Assembly (NCBI GenBank): GCA_015680685.1 | Contig: MNCI01002305.1 | Coordinates: 1 to 64,000 of the forward strand | Reading direction: 5' to 3' | DNA: 64,000 nt | Source: Gnetum montanum | Lineage: Eukaryota > Streptophyta > Gnetopsida > Gnetales > Gnetaceae | Shown: in pieces, positions 12,930 to 25,640 of the stretch | Position numbering within the stretch: the stretch's first letter is position 1 | How the letters are laid out: every line of letters starts with the position of its first letter | Translations under genes and position numbers: made by a program | The notes under the pieces: model-generated | What the model was told of the DNA's origin: nothing | The model's database searches: none | What the model saw: the letters and a program-made list of their open reading frames with translations, nothing else

Positions 12930-14425
12930 AATATCTTCATCCACAGTAATCATAGTGTCATCTAGTTTCTCATGTATAAACTAGATGTTAGTCCTCATGT
13001 AATTCAATAGCTAGTTGTTTTACAAGAATTTGATCTATACATGATTGATTGTAAGGGAGCTGAAAATCTAGTGGTAGATCATATATCATGTCTATGAATT
13101 AGAAACAAGTGAGAAGATGTCATTCTTAATGATCTTTCAAATGACCAAATTTGTAAGATCATTTTTAACTTAAAGAGAAAATGTGAATTCTAATGATATG
13201 TAGACATTCTTAAATACCTAGTCACTCAAAAGATTTATCCTGACTACTATAAATATAAGATCCAATGATTCCAATGCTAGGTAAGGCATTACTTGGTTAT
13301 CAAAGAGCATATCTAAAAGAGATGCCCTAATGACCATGTAAGGTGGTGTACTCTAAAAGAAATAAAATGTGTCATCTTAGCTCATTCATAACATGATATG
13401 TGTCATGGGTAATATGCTAGAAAGGGAGTAGCAACAAAGTTGCTACTTGTAGGCTATTTTTGTCCCATCATCTTTCGTAATGCTCAACATTTTGTGTTGT
13501 CATGTATGAAGGGATCACAATAGTGCATCCAAACACTAGAATCATTTAATGTATGAGGGATTGACTTCATTAGATCCATCTCTCCAATCTCTAATGACAA
13601 GGCATACATCATTGTATATGTAGATTATTGAATGAAGTAGGTTGAAGCTACTATTATTAAGGATTGTTTATCTATCACTACAGTGAACTTCCTTTGAATA
13701 ATATTCTTCATAGGTTTGTTATTCCTCAAATATTAATCTCTAGTAATAACACATACTTTACTAGTAAGGTTTTCAAGAATTTATTAGAATCTTATAGATT
13801 TAATCATAAATTAACTCTTTCTTATCATTCTTAAGCCAATGATAAAGTAGAAGTTACTAACTATGATATTCTTAAAATACTTAAGAAGATGGTTAGTAGG
13901 TATAGAGGAAATTATACTAATTAGGTTATGGCACTCTTTAGGACTATTGAATAAGATTGAAAAATCATATTGGTTACACACCATTTAAGTTAGTTTATGG
14001 ACAAGTTTCATGAATACCTATTAATCTTAAAATAAAGACATAGAGTAATGTTGTAGATTTTGATATGACATTAGATTCTAGTTAGAAAGAGAGGTTAATT
14101 AATCTCAACCTTCTTAATGAAAATTTTCAAAATCATCTTAATGCATAATAAGTTAGAACATTCATAAACCAACTCTCACCATGATGTTCATGCAAGAGAG
14201 TTTGATTTCAAAACTAGAGATGAGGTTCTATATTTAATTTGTTATACTTGGAATATTTGGATAAATTTCAATTTCAATAAGAAGGACATACATTATCCAC
14301 ACCAATCACCAATGTACTGCAACACATATCTACCATCTAGATGAGCCAGATAAAATTTTCTTGATTAATGGGAAATACTTGAAGCACTATAAAAAATATA
14401 TGTTTGCAATGAGAGTGCGTGATGA
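12930..14425 (+). pseudogene. Copy B: Ty3/gypsy RNase H end and integrase remnant
   Basis: Paralogue of copy A. The RNase H C-terminus is at about 12960-13110, with FLMYKLDVSPHVIQ, LQEFDLYMIDCKG and AENLVVDHISCL. The integrase zinc-binding region is near 13380-13480 (equivalent to the CGGHYARK motif of copy A, here damaged), the catalytic core lies at about 13560-13950, and the C-terminal end is at about 14330-14425 with YHLDEPDKIFLINGKYLKHYKKY. There is no chromodomain after integrase. Multiple stops and frameshifts are present. Upstream pol and gag are absent or unreadable. Confidence 0.75.
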
Positions 14426-16620
14426 CCAATCATGTATTTTGAACTTAAGGTATACCAGGTGATAGACATGGATTACTTGTAAGTGAAAATTCTCCATGTC
14501 ATGTCAAATTTTCTTTGCTTTTTGTTATTTTTCTTGTGTGCTTGAATAAATTTGATGAGCTTCATTAGTACTTTTTATTTCTTTGAGCTTAATGATGAAT
14601 CATTCATGATCTTTTCTTTTCCTTAATTGTGTTTGAGTGTGTTTGTGGATATGTTTGAAAATCAATTTTTGTGCTTTATGAAATCTCACCCAATAAGCCA
14701 ATGATGGATGAAATGATGATGCAAGAGTACCAAATGGATCCAAAGTAAATCCTTGATTGATGACATGTACCTACAATAGAATTCATCCATCCATATTTTC
14801 TTCTATCCATTGCTAATACATAAGGCTTAGATTNNNNNNNNNNNNNNNNNNNNNNNNNNNNNNNNNNNNNNNNNNNNNNNNNNNNNNNNNNNNNNNNNNN
14901 NNNNNNNNNNNNNNNNNNNNNNNNNNNNNNNNNNNNNNNNNNNNNNNNNNNNNNNNNNNNNNNNNNNNNNNNNNNNNNNNNNNNNNNNNNNNNNNNNNNN
15001 NNNNNNNNNNNNNNNNNNNNNNNNNNNNNNNNNNNNNNNNNNNNNNNNNNNNNNNNNNNNNNNNNNNNNNNNNNNNNNNNNNNNNNNNNNNNNNNNNNNN
15101 NNNNNNNNNNNNNNNNNNNNNNNNNNNNNNNNNNNNNNNNNNNNNNNNNNNNNNNNNNNNNNNNNNNNNNNNNNNNNNNNNNNNNNNNNNNNNNNNNNNN
15201 NNNNNNNNNNNNNNNNNNNNNNNNNNNNNNNNNNNNNNNNNNNNNNNNNNNNNNNNNNNNNNNNNNNNNNNNNNNNNNNNNNNNNNNNNNNNNNNNNNNN
15301 NNNNNNNNNNNNNNNNNNNNNNNNNNNNNNNNNNNNNNNNNNNNNNNNNNNNNNNNNNNNNNNNNNNNNNNNNNNNNNNNNNNNNNNNNNNNNNNNNNNN
15401 NNNNNNNNNNNNNNNNNNNNNNNNNNNNNNNNNNNNNNNNNNNNNNNNNNNNNNNNNNNNNNNNNNNNNNNNNNNNNNNNNNNNNNNNNNNNNNNNNNNN
15501 NNNNNNNNNNNNNNNNNNNNNNNNNNNNNNNNNNNNNNNNNNNNNNNNNNNNNNNNNNNNNNNNNNNNNNNNNNNNNNNNNNNNNNNNNNTTGTAAGGTG
15601 TAGGATATGCTCACATTCTTCATAAGCTAATTGAATGATTGACTAGGAATCTAATAATGTTACACTTTCAGCTTCTCTCTCTTATCCATCTTACATTCTC
15701 CATTCGTTTCATTTTATTTCTTCTTCATTATGTTGAGTGAAATCAATTTGATCAACCAAATAAAAGGATGATATTTAGCCATCCAAGGGGATAAAATTAT
15801 GTTTTATGTTGGCATCTCACTAGTTATTTTGAATCCATGAGTATCCCACCAACAGGTTTCATAAGGGCAAGGAAGGTAGGTACCTAATGTGGGGAGGAAC
15901 CAGTTGCAAATCTTTGGTGGCTTGGCATTATAGGTGAGTGAGCTCAAGCTTAACTCCTAGGATGGTGCCAGTTTCATGGCATAAGGTACTTAATTGGTCT
16001 TCCATGTATGGGATTGTGACTCATTGGGACTAATGGTTTGATCAGAAATATCTTATTCCGCCTTCATGAGTCATACTTCATGATTTGGCATAACTTGGTT
16101 TATTTGATTGATGGTATTACATGTTGTATATCCTTTTGGTTTTTTGAATTTTTTATTCATTCCTTTTATTATTATTCTTATGTTCTTCAATACATGCATT
16201 TCGTTAGGATTGTCCAATGCTAGTATCTTGTAACTTAGTTATAGGGAAGAGATAATATTGGATATGTGTTTTATGATTATATCTTATTTTTGATACCTTT
16301 GTACATGTTTGGCATTATTATGTGAGTTTTTTCTTCATGTTTTCTTTGTAAATTATACTTTTATTTTCATGCATGATTTTTTAATGGTGGTTTAATGCCT
16401 AGATATTTCACATGATTTTTAGCATTTCTAAAAATTAACATATTTAGGTAGGTACAATCTTATGATCCATGAAGAAATCATTATTCATTTTTACTTAAAG
16501 AGGACTCACTCCATCCAGAGCCTAAGAGTTTCTCTTAAAAAGAAGATTAAGAGGTGAAAAGAATCATGTTCCTGAACTACAAGTAGAAAACATGCATAAT
16601 AATTAGTAATTGGGTATAAA
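14426..16620 (+). repeat. Copy B post-integrase spacer, interrupted by gap
   Basis: Collinear with the copy A spacer (see 3403-6280). A 757 bp run of N at 14834-15590 removes part of it. An apparent long minus-strand open frame across the gap is an artefact of the Ns. Confidence 0.6.
14834..15590. other. Assembly gap of 757 N
   Basis: Uninterrupted run of N inside the copy B spacer. Confidence 0.99.
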
Positions 16621-16904
16621 CCAAAAGATATATTGAATATCCTTGCATCAATCTTGAGACATATTTATCTTTACAAGAATTCTAGGGGATTCTTCTTATT
16701 AGCCATCATTCCTTGGTTCCTCTTCTTAATATGGAAATTTTGTAATACATCCTATGTCAAAGTATTTATATATTTTTATTTCTCCACAAAAATTTTCATG
16801 TGTCTACTCTCAATCCTTATGTCTTAAGTGTTAAAGCTATAGAACTAGCTTTATCTAGTCATGGAGAAATGATAAAGCATCCACTAGTAATTTGAATATT
16901 AAAT

Positions 16905-17285
16905 TTGAGCCATGGATTTAGGAAAGTATTTCATGTGCTCTATTTTTGTAGTCTAGCATGTTTGGTAGTGGTTCTTGCTCTTCTAAGATGCATCCTTACC
17001 CCCTTTGTCATACTTTTAGATTATGTGCATAATTCCAAGTTCTTTAGGATGATTTTAGCTTCATTTAGATATTCTTTGGTCTTTGCAACATGCTCCATCA
17101 GGTTTGAAACAACATCCAAAAATCAAGTTACAAAGTGTAGTTTGGAGGATGAACTAACTACCTTGCATCAATGCAAGGGCATTGATGCATTATTTTCTAG
17201 GTTTAGTTTGCCTAGATTTTTCTTCTATATGATCAAGATGAGTTCAAATTATCTCAATAGGCCTTCATTGACATCTAGGAACTAA
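16905..17285 (-). pseudogene. Possible minus-strand coding remnant, helical, unknown
   Basis: On the minus strand this stretch reads as hydrophilic, Lys/Glu-rich, probably helical protein, for example NLMEHVAKTKEYLNEAKIIL followed by a basic stretch, with a few stops. The plus-strand frame across the same bases is longer but rich in Leu, Cys and Phe, as expected of the complement of such a protein. No family was recognised. It may belong to a decayed element on the minus strand or be an antisense frame of copy B; I cannot decide. Confidence 0.3.
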
Positions 17286-17801
17286 TGAACTTCTTTTGTT
17301 CTTATGTGAAAACTATAAATAACTAGGATGATGTCATTTATATATCATTTATAACTTAGACATTTCTTGGAGCTTTTGTTATTTTTTTTGTTTGAAGAGA
17401 TCTTTTTTCCTTAAGTAAGTTTATTTTTTTCTTATTTATTTATGTAGTTTGAGTCATCACTTTCACAAGTACAACTAGACTCTATTCGAGTATTACCTTG
17501 CTTATGTAGCTAAGAACCATTTGGTTGATGCCACATGGTGAATAAAGCTCATGGTTTTCCCTTTTTCCACCATTTATGTCTTAAATATTAAAAATGATAG
17601 AAATAATTATTTAATTTTCATGTGATTTATCTACAATGATTCATTCCTTATCTAAGGAAGTCATAACTATATGATATGTGTTGGGCCATGGAAGTTATGA
17701 CTAAATTTTTTTTTTTTTATATTTCATGTGTAGTGTTGCACATGTTCACAAGAGGGATTGTGACATGATCATTACATCTATTCCTCAAGAGAGATTATGA
17801 T
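17286..17801. other. No gene recognised
   Basis: AT-rich sequence with a T run near 17706-17718, up to the outer edge of the copy D LTR. No coding or repeat structure identified. Confidence 0.4.
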
Positions 17802-18633
17802 TGATGAGCAACAAGCAGTCCCTCCACTCAACCATAGGAATCACAACTATTCATTAGTGATTCAGTTGAATTTCATGGACTTGGATATACAAAGATAGTA
17901 TCATGAGAATTATGATAGTTATCTTCTTGGATTTCACTTATGTAAGATCATTTTTATGGTTAAGTGTAAGCCAAGAAACAAGATATTTATTTATATTTTT
18001 ATTTATTTAATATATATATGAAAGTAAAGATAATTAACTGGGAATTAACTACTTAACTATCTAATGCTTCTTAAGCTAACTAGCCTAACATAAGCATTTG
18101 GGCCCACTTTTTGTATGCATCGTAAACTTGTTCTAATGCTATTGAGTTACCAAGTTCCTATCATTGGATGTACCAAATAGGCATTGCTAGGTTTACTAAG
18201 CATTAAATGGTATGTTCAAAGTGGTCGTACTTATGTGTTTCTTATTAATTGTATTAATTAACTAAGGATAAGGATGTAAAGTGCATAAAAATAAACATTA
18301 ATATATTTTAAGTGCTACAAGTAGTTCCAAAAATTCTATCTTTATTATTACCACATCAATTTATCCAAGTACAATGATGTTCGAATAAGGATTCATATAA
18401 TTCCTTGAAGTCCTACTATGAGTACTTAGAAAATATACTAACTTTGATGAATGAATACTGTAGCAACTTGAATAAACTAATGACATGATGTGTCATAAAT
18501 GTAGTGAATACATGCATTTATATAGTCATGACATGATACTACATCAATGCATTAAACCATGTGTCAACGTGTCTACATTGATAGGGCTACATTGATGCAT
18601 GCTTGTCAACATAGCTAGTCGAATGATTTATCA
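17802..18633 (-). repeat. 3' LTR of copy D (LTR family L)
   Basis: An 832 bp LTR, minus orientation, with TGAT at 18633 and CTCATCA at 17802. It is homologous to the copy C LTR at 11257-12136 (shared blocks around the poly-AT segment, a GGGTTACCAAGT-type segment on the minus complement, and the CATTGATG repeats). Confidence 0.7.
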
Positions 18634-18949
18634 TACCCCCACGACTAGGTGAAAACTTCTTCTCAAGTGAAAAAAAAGTAGAATCAAGCTTCTTAAAAAA
18701 TTGGGAAAGTATGGGATTATTCATTGACTGGCTTTAACTAACTAGCTCTAAGTGTCAAATTATACAAAATTACAAAAATGGATATCCTTGAATAAAACAT
18801 TTGACACCCTTACAAAAATGGCAACAAAAACCCTTTGGTTGTGGAAGATGAGGAGAATATTAGATAGTTCTAGAAGGTGGATGCTCCTCAAATGTTGAAG
18901 GACCTTTGGAAGACTCCAACACTCATGGAAATGGCAATGGCTTAGGATG

Positions 18950-21250
18950 AGGTTGTCCTACTATGGCTACTACTTTTGGTGCAAGATAACAAGCATCCAA
19001 CAATGCTTTAATCTTCTCCTTCTTACTCCATGAGTTTCACATAGTCCATACATCTTTGCTAATGTGGGCTAGTATAGGGACATTCCACGGACAAGGCATT
19101 GTTTGGAAAAAATCCTTAACATTAATGAACCACGTTGCAAATTATTTCTATCTAACGTTAAATGTGTTTAGTAAGTTCTATAAATCATGGTAATCATTCA
19201 CTTTTTTGGCTAAGTTCTTAGCAACTGCTCATTAATCTATGAAACTTTAAGCTTTACATTGGTTATTTCTAACTTTTTCTTGGTCTCTTTGTGATGCTTG
19301 AACTTGACCTCATAAAAGAGGTACAAGCTAGCCACCTACTTCTCAAGCTCCATCTTTGGCCTTCTTATTGTTAGCATCACCAAGTTTGCATATCAAAAGT
19401 TGAAGAGCTTCATGTAATCCATCATCTCCTCTATTTGCAACTCCTTTAGGTGGATTTATAATTTTTTATAGGCATTCAAGCCATTAAAGATTAGCTTCCA
19501 TACATCATCTCTTTGTTGGAGTTTCTAGAGGGTCTCTTTCATCTTCATCTTGGCTAGTTGGATTTACTTCTTGTTCACTTCTTTGAGTATCCCCACATGG
19601 TCCCTATAATGATTTTTCACCTTCTCAAACTTCAAGGCCTCATCTTTTGAGGTGGCTACCTTGATGACCATATTTTGGCAAAGCATCTGGACTTTCTCCA
19701 TAAAGAGACTATGATTCTTAGCTACTAACCTTCTCAAATTCAAGTTCACCTTAACCAACGGCTCCTACTATTATCTCAAAAATTTGACCATTTGATATTT
19801 TTTCTCCTCAACATTTCATAGGTGATGAATGTCCTTCGTGAGGACCAAGTTTTTTTTAAGAGACTTATGCTAACTCCTTATCACTATTGATGGAAAGAGC
19901 TTCTGATAAGGAGGCATTGAAGACCATCATCTCCATCGCATTTTCAGCCTCCTTGAGTTTGTACTAAAGTTATAGGAAAGCTTCATCTCTTGTGATTGTT
20001 TTGTTGAGAAATGGTAGGGTTAGCAAGACAGGCTCTTAATTCTAAAATATTAGTAGCCAACCAATGACTTTTAGTAGTGGCTACCTCTAGTTGGACATTG
20101 GCAATGATGAGCTTACCCTTCATCTCAAGAAACTTTGATTAGGTAGTAATAATTTCTCATAGAAGATCAAAGATCTCTAAAAGTCATTGCGTAGTTCCCA
20201 GCAGTTGATCCAACACCTTCTTAAGTTGGGCTACACTTAATCTCTTTCTTCTCATCCTATAGAAGCATGTACATCTTTAAGGGTAGCTATGTCAAACATG
20301 GCTACTACAAGAGTATTCAATCCTTTAACCACCTGATCTATCACCACTTACACCACTATTTATTTTTCATGATTTTGCATCACCAAGATAGTAGCTTCCT
20401 TACCTTCCTCCAAGTGCATTGAAAAAGTTGCAAAATTCCTAGAAATTTCTGAAAACTCTTCCTATCCAAGGATGGAAATCATAAATTCTTGAGTGCTTGG
20501 ATTTGTTCCTATGGGTGCCTACATGTGTTGGGTAGAAAACAATGAGATGGTCTTCTCCAACTATCTAATTGTCCTAGTAACTTCATTGTGGTAACTCAAC
20601 ACTGGTTGGTAGACCGATGACATCCCATCACTTGCCTCTCCTTGCTGATGCTACAATAATTGTTCATGAAGTTTTCTCATGTGCATAAAAATTGTGCAAG
20701 CCTCTAGTGTAGTCTCATTAGTAGGTGGTTGTGGTGGTCACTCCTTCTGTAGAAGATTGATAGCTATCTTATCCTTCATCATCTTCTATCAGGATGTGGA
20801 AGAAGCATGATGGAGTGTGTCATTGACATAATGGTCTATGCCTCCCTTTCTCCAAATTTTGTAGATTAGGTATGTGAAGGAAAGTCTCTTCCTTCCAACT
20901 CGAATGCCCTTGCATGCCCTCATATCTAGAAGTCCATAGGCACCAAGGATGATTAATGGCCATGGATTGTTAAAAATTGAATCATGCAAGCATTCACCAA
21001 AGAATTAAGACATACCAAAATAGACACATTGATTAATCATGATAAACTGAAATGATGTGGTAGATGGGAAGAATTAATGATAAGAGGGAGGATCATAATG
21101 AAGTCCTGCATCCTGGTCACATGAAGTCCTTTATGAATTTGCATGATTAATATTACTTGATACTATTCCATCCTTCACAAGAATTAAGGCCATCCACTTC
21201 CAGTGACTTTTCATTGGTACATTAAGATCATTCAACCCCATAGAACTCAT
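18950..21250 (-). pseudogene. Extra ORF downstream of copy D integrase, unknown coiled-coil protein
   Basis: A long minus-strand coding remnant between integrase and the 3' LTR, in the same direction as pol. The N-terminal part (about 21250-20789) includes DQDAGLHYDPPSYH, NNPWPLIILGAYGLLDM, VGRKRLSFTYLIYKIWRKGG and IDHYVND, which looks like a folded domain. After a stop the same frame continues to about 20300 as a hydrophilic, Gln/Glu-rich segment. A further stretch at 19758-19564 in another frame is strongly helical (LFMEKVQMLCQNMVIKVATS). The position is that of the env-like third ORF of Athila elements, but I see no signal peptide or transmembrane segment, so I do not call it an envelope. 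The family is not recognised. Confidence 0.5.
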
Positions 21251-22199
21251 GAACACCCTCAAAGATTATCCATCATTCTAGATATAGAAGAAAAGAGAAG
21301 CAGAAATTTAAGAGGGCCTTAGTTAGAGGGGTGCCTTCAGGCTTGGGTAAAATGTCCTTCCAACCCCATAACCAATTCTTTTAGCCCATCATTTCATCTT
21401 AAGGGATGTGCTTTAAATTTCCATGTTTTATTTTCATGGAAACCACACCATGGAAATACATTGCTTCCTATTATTGGTCGATGTTGGGAGTAATGAGGAA
21501 TCAATGAGATTACTCGTAAAAATATAGATAGTAGGTAGGTACAAAAGGTGACAAGTCCCATTGAAATAACACCCTTTTCAAATCCATTTGATTTATTCCA
21601 AGTCCAAAAAATACCAAGGTCATGGGTTCTTTATAAGTTTTTATTAAGAAAGGACCACATGCTTCCAAAATAAGAGGACACCTGGAGTTGAGTGAAATGG
21701 ATGGATGATGTCACCTCATTTCTTGATATCATGAAAAAAAATGTCCTATTAATCAATGTTAGAATTCAAAAATGAAATTAAATCATTAAGCTATCAACTT
21801 AATCAAGATAATTCAATGAACCACCATCAATAAACAACTATATTTGGCCCCAAAGTCTTGATGGAAATAAAGAAGAAAAATACAGATAAGAAAATTAAAA
21901 TAAGATAAAATATAAAATAAATCATAAAATATCCAAGAAAATGGAAAGTGTATAAAGAATAATGTAAAATACAAAGAGTTAAAAAACTAAGGAGCCACTA
22001 CAAAATATTAGCATGGATGACCATCTCCTGCACAATTGAGTTTGAAGGAAGAGATCTGAAAGATTGAGCATGCTTGATCATAAGTTGAGGTACTATTACT
22101 ACTAGATATCCTTGTCTCTAGTAAATATTTAATTTATTGCATGTTAACTAATAATATTTGTTTTTGGCTAGCAAAATGGTAGATAATCGTGGACCCAGA
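21251..22199. other. No gene recognised; interval between copy D integrase and its extra ORF
   Basis: Mostly noncoding AT-rich sequence; the minus strand shows short open pieces that may be the decayed N-terminus of the extra ORF. Confidence 0.35.
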
Positions 22200-25100
22200 T
22201 GAAAAAGTTTCATGTATAATGTAAGAATACTTATATAGCATTTAAAATTATTTACATTGATTTACATGCATGGGATTCTAGTAGAGCATCTTGTCTCCTA
22301 GTTTAAATTTTACTTTTCTTATTCTAAGATCATGACATTGCTTACAGTGTGCCTTGTACAATTCATTCAATGATACTGCTACTAATCAATTTTCATCTAG
22401 CATGTTGAAGTTCATCAATCTTTCTCTTTGGGCTAGACTTAGATCCAAGTCAAGGTCACAAGCTGTTGAAAGTATATGGAGCTCAATTTGGATGGGAAGA
22501 GTTGAGAGTTTCCCATAAACTAACTCATAGGTAAAATACCCAATAGGAAGTTTCCATGTTGAACAATAAGCCCAAAGAGCATTGTTGAGTTTACTGCTCC
22601 AATCCTAACTATGTGTGTTAGTATTTTTGTGATTTTCCTATTCATGACCTACACTCAACCATTTTCTTGGAGGTGATATGGAGTTTTTAGTTTATGTTTA
22701 GCCCCTAATAATTGCATGAATTTTCAAAAAGTGGCACCCATAAAATATTTTCCATTATCTAAAATTAGTGTCACTGGTACACAAAACCTATTTATAATAT
22801 TTTATTGTATAAACCATACTACCATGGAAGACGAACAATTGGAAACAACAAATTTAGCTGACTTGGTACAATAGTTAATTGCCACAATGATATATGCCTT
22901 TCTCTTTGACATAGGGTTGATGGTCCCCATGAAGTCAATCCTATAAAGATTAAAAGGCTTCAGTGGTTCAATCCACTATTGGGGTTCTTTCATTTGCATG
23001 ATTATTCCTCCATCGTCTTGGCACCTATTATAGGAATGGAAGAAGTGATGGACATCCCCAAAGATTATTAACCAATAATACCTTACTATGACGATCTTAA
23101 TTGTCATCCTCCTCCCAACATAGTGGCCCCCACAAAGGCCTTCATGCACATCTTGGAGGAATAGAAGCTGATCTACATTGGGAACACACAATCATACCAA
23201 GCCATCTATGCAACTATTATAAAGGTTACATTTTATTTTCATGAAGTTCTTGGCCTAATAAAGAAATTATTGTTTCTTCTTATTATCCCAATCCTATGGC
23301 ATCTCCCATGTGAGTAGATAGGAGAGGATGTGATCATACTAGCTTGTTTCTTTGGGACTTTGAACATCAACAGCACCAGCAAAGAGGATTTTATTAGAAA
23401 AATAATTAGATAGTGGTTCCTCATGCTATTTGATATCCCATCTCAACTAAGACAAGTGGTTAGAAACCATATTTTCAGTTTCCATTTTGTTCAATCATTG
23501 TGAGATCAAGCTCTTAAAGGATCACCATCCACTATTTGACACATGGACTCATCGTTGGTTTCTTCATTAGGAACTAGATAACATAGTGGTTGGTGTGCAC
23601 AAAAAAATAATATCCAGGCACATTATCCCTAAATTTCTCTAAGGCATACATCACTATCATGATCTCCTTTTTAGTGATTATGTGTCTTAATTATGCATCC
23701 ATAATGCCTCTACTTGTGTAGTGGATGTAATATGGATGTTTCTAATTATTCAACTATGTAAGCATGGCTTCCAAAGCATAATTCGATGCATTATTCATGA
23801 TGTTAAATGGATTGGAATAGTTTAGTACTCGTATCATTAGAGTTTTTATGAGTTTCTACTTTAATTTTTGGAATGCATTCTCACATTCCTTGATCTAGAT
23901 ATATAGTGCATTTTTTTTATAAGTTTCACCAAAAGTTTGGTAATCTTTGACAAGTTTTTAATGAATCACCTATAGTAACCAGTATGACCAAGAAATGACT
24001 TTACATCTTATATTATTTCTATTTACCTGGTTATTTCTTGGATGATCCATACTTTCTCCGAGCCTACCTTCATTTCTTTACTTGAAATCGTATGCCCCAA
24101 GATAATTCCCTCTTGGATCATCTGGTGGCTCTTCTACCAGTTGAGCCTAACATTTTTCTCCACATATCATTAAAGAACTTTCTCAATGTGTTCCAAGGCT
24201 TACTTAAAGGTATCGCTATAGCTAGAGAAGTCATTCATGAAAAAATTTAGCCTACTATTGATCTTTTGTTAAAAGATGCTTAGAACCAACCATTGAAATG
24301 TGGTGGGAGCATTACACAAACCAAAGGGCATCTTCATGTATGCAAAAGTTCCCAAGGACTCATGAATGTAATCTTTTCCTAGTGTTTTGGTACTATCAAT
24401 ATTTAGTTATAACCACTATAAGCATCCAAAAAGTTGTAGTAACAATGCCCCACAATGATGTCCAATACCTGGTCTACAAGTGGCAATGGAAAATGGTCTT
24501 TGTAACTTACCATATTCAACAATCAAATTTCTATATAGAATCCTTTTTTTTCTTCCTTCTTTGGTATAATAGCAAGTGGGATAACCCACTCAATACCCAC
24601 AATTAGGTAGATGAACCTTGCTTTGAGGCATTGTTCAATATCCTCCTTGATGATTTGCTTGCATTTTCGATTCAATCATCTTTGTGGTTATCTTTTTGGT
24701 TTGATGGAGAATTCTATGTAGATTTTGTACTAGAATATTCAGGGATTGAAGGTTTTTTGTCATTTATTCACAACTTCCAACAATTTCCTTTTCTATTCTA
24801 GAGCAAGTGTGGCATTTATAATTACTTGCTTATCATTGTTAATAAATGCATATTTCATTCCTACCATTAGATCCTTTAACTCAAGGGGCTCTTGATTGAA
24901 AGTATCAAGGATCTCCAACTCTTCTTAATCAATATCAATTTGTGAATTAGAGAGTTTGTGATGGAGCTACTCCAATTTATCCATGATTTCAACATAAGAG
25001 GTAGTAAGGCTCTTAGATGATTCTATGCAAATTGTTGATCTAGCTTCATCATTTCTTATCAGCCATTGGGTACCCTTCTATTTAATGGCTATGACATATT

Positions 25101-25290
25101 TGCACCATTAAATTTTTGTACTTTCTACATAGTGATTCCATGCCTAAAGTGATGTGCCTTTGATGATCCACAATCTTTGCATGCAATGGCACCCTATGTG
25201 ACTATACATGATACATGGAACTCTCTTTTTCTCATTTTTCCAAATTCATTCTCCTTGGAAATCTTTAAGAAAAGATCTTGAATCCCCATC
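22200..25290 (-). pseudogene. Copy D pol: protease end, RT, RNase H, integrase
   Basis: Read on the minus strand. The post-protease linker lies at about 25280-24900. RT is at about 24700-24000 with FPLPLVDQVLD, FLDAYSGYN and the region equivalent to FGLCNAP. RNase H is at about 23960-23420, where the DAS active-site motif reads NAS (NNASNYALE), an Asp-to-Asn change. Integrase runs from 23191 down: the zinc region has VHEGLCGGHYVGRRMT, the core has FNLYRIDFMG and LILDNGKYF, and the end is near 22200. The Glu of the DDE triad falls in a short run with two stops (NG-stop-V-stop-VMNRKITK). It is clearly homologous to copies A, B and C. Stops and frameshifts make it inactive. Confidence 0.8.
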
Positions 25291-25446
25291 CTTTCATATT
25301 TATACATGGTGGGACACACATATTTATAGGAAAAAATAGACACTATGTCGATGGTTACGCATCAACGTATCATTGCATGCATCAATGGGATCACGTTGAT
25401 GAGTACACATTGATATAGCTACGTTGATGTAGCTGCTGTTACATCA
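25291..25446 (-). repeat. Truncated 5' LTR fragment of copy D
   Basis: About 156 bp matching the first part of LTR family L, including the TATTTATAGG-like TATA segment and CATCAACG/CGTTGATG repeats, with the outer edge TGATG on the minus strand at 25446. It joins pol sequence directly. Confidence 0.6.
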
Positions 25447-25640
25447 CTACCTCACCTCTATAGGTACTCACTAGTATGATTTGACATCTATGAAATCATG
25501 TGTGAAGGGAGAAGCATTAGTAGTAAACCTTTGGTACTATTTTACATTATTTGTTGATGTCTTTCATAAATATATTCTAAACTTCAACAAAGAGGGGCCA
25601 ATGGAACACCTAAAAGAAATTTGATTATAATAGCAAAACT
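25447..25640 (+). mobile_element. Fragment of an element-2-like 3' end: polypurine tract and LTR start
   Basis: Plus-strand sequence collinear with the 3' end of element 2 (about 62370-62530). It has a polypurine tract AAAGAGGGGCCAA ending at 25601, followed by an LTR start TGGAACACC at 25602. Homology fades soon after, so this is a short truncated relic of the family of elements 1 and 2. Confidence 0.6.

Larger units (their letters stand above)
17802..25446 (-). mobile_element. Copy D: Athila-type Ty3/gypsy element with extra ORF, gag deleted
   Basis: Minus-strand element related to copy C. In reading order: a truncated 5' LTR fragment (25446-25291), the end of protease and RT, RNase H and integrase (25290-22200), an extra ORF of unknown family (21250-18950), a short G-rich polypurine-like tract (complement of 18634-18642) and a 3' LTR (18633-17802). 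The 5' LTR fragment joins the pol region directly, so one deletion removed most of the LTR, the primer site, gag and most of protease. No clear target-site duplication was found at the two outer edges. Confidence 0.65.

Noticed and set aside
14676-15623. 315-codon minus-strand open frame
   Set aside because: Almost entirely made of the N gap; only short real flanks.
11257-18633. The LTRs at 11257-12136 and 17802-18633 as the two ends of one plus-strand element enclosing copy B
   Set aside because: The primer site next to the first LTR is on the minus strand, so these LTRs belong to copies C and D and copy B lies between them.
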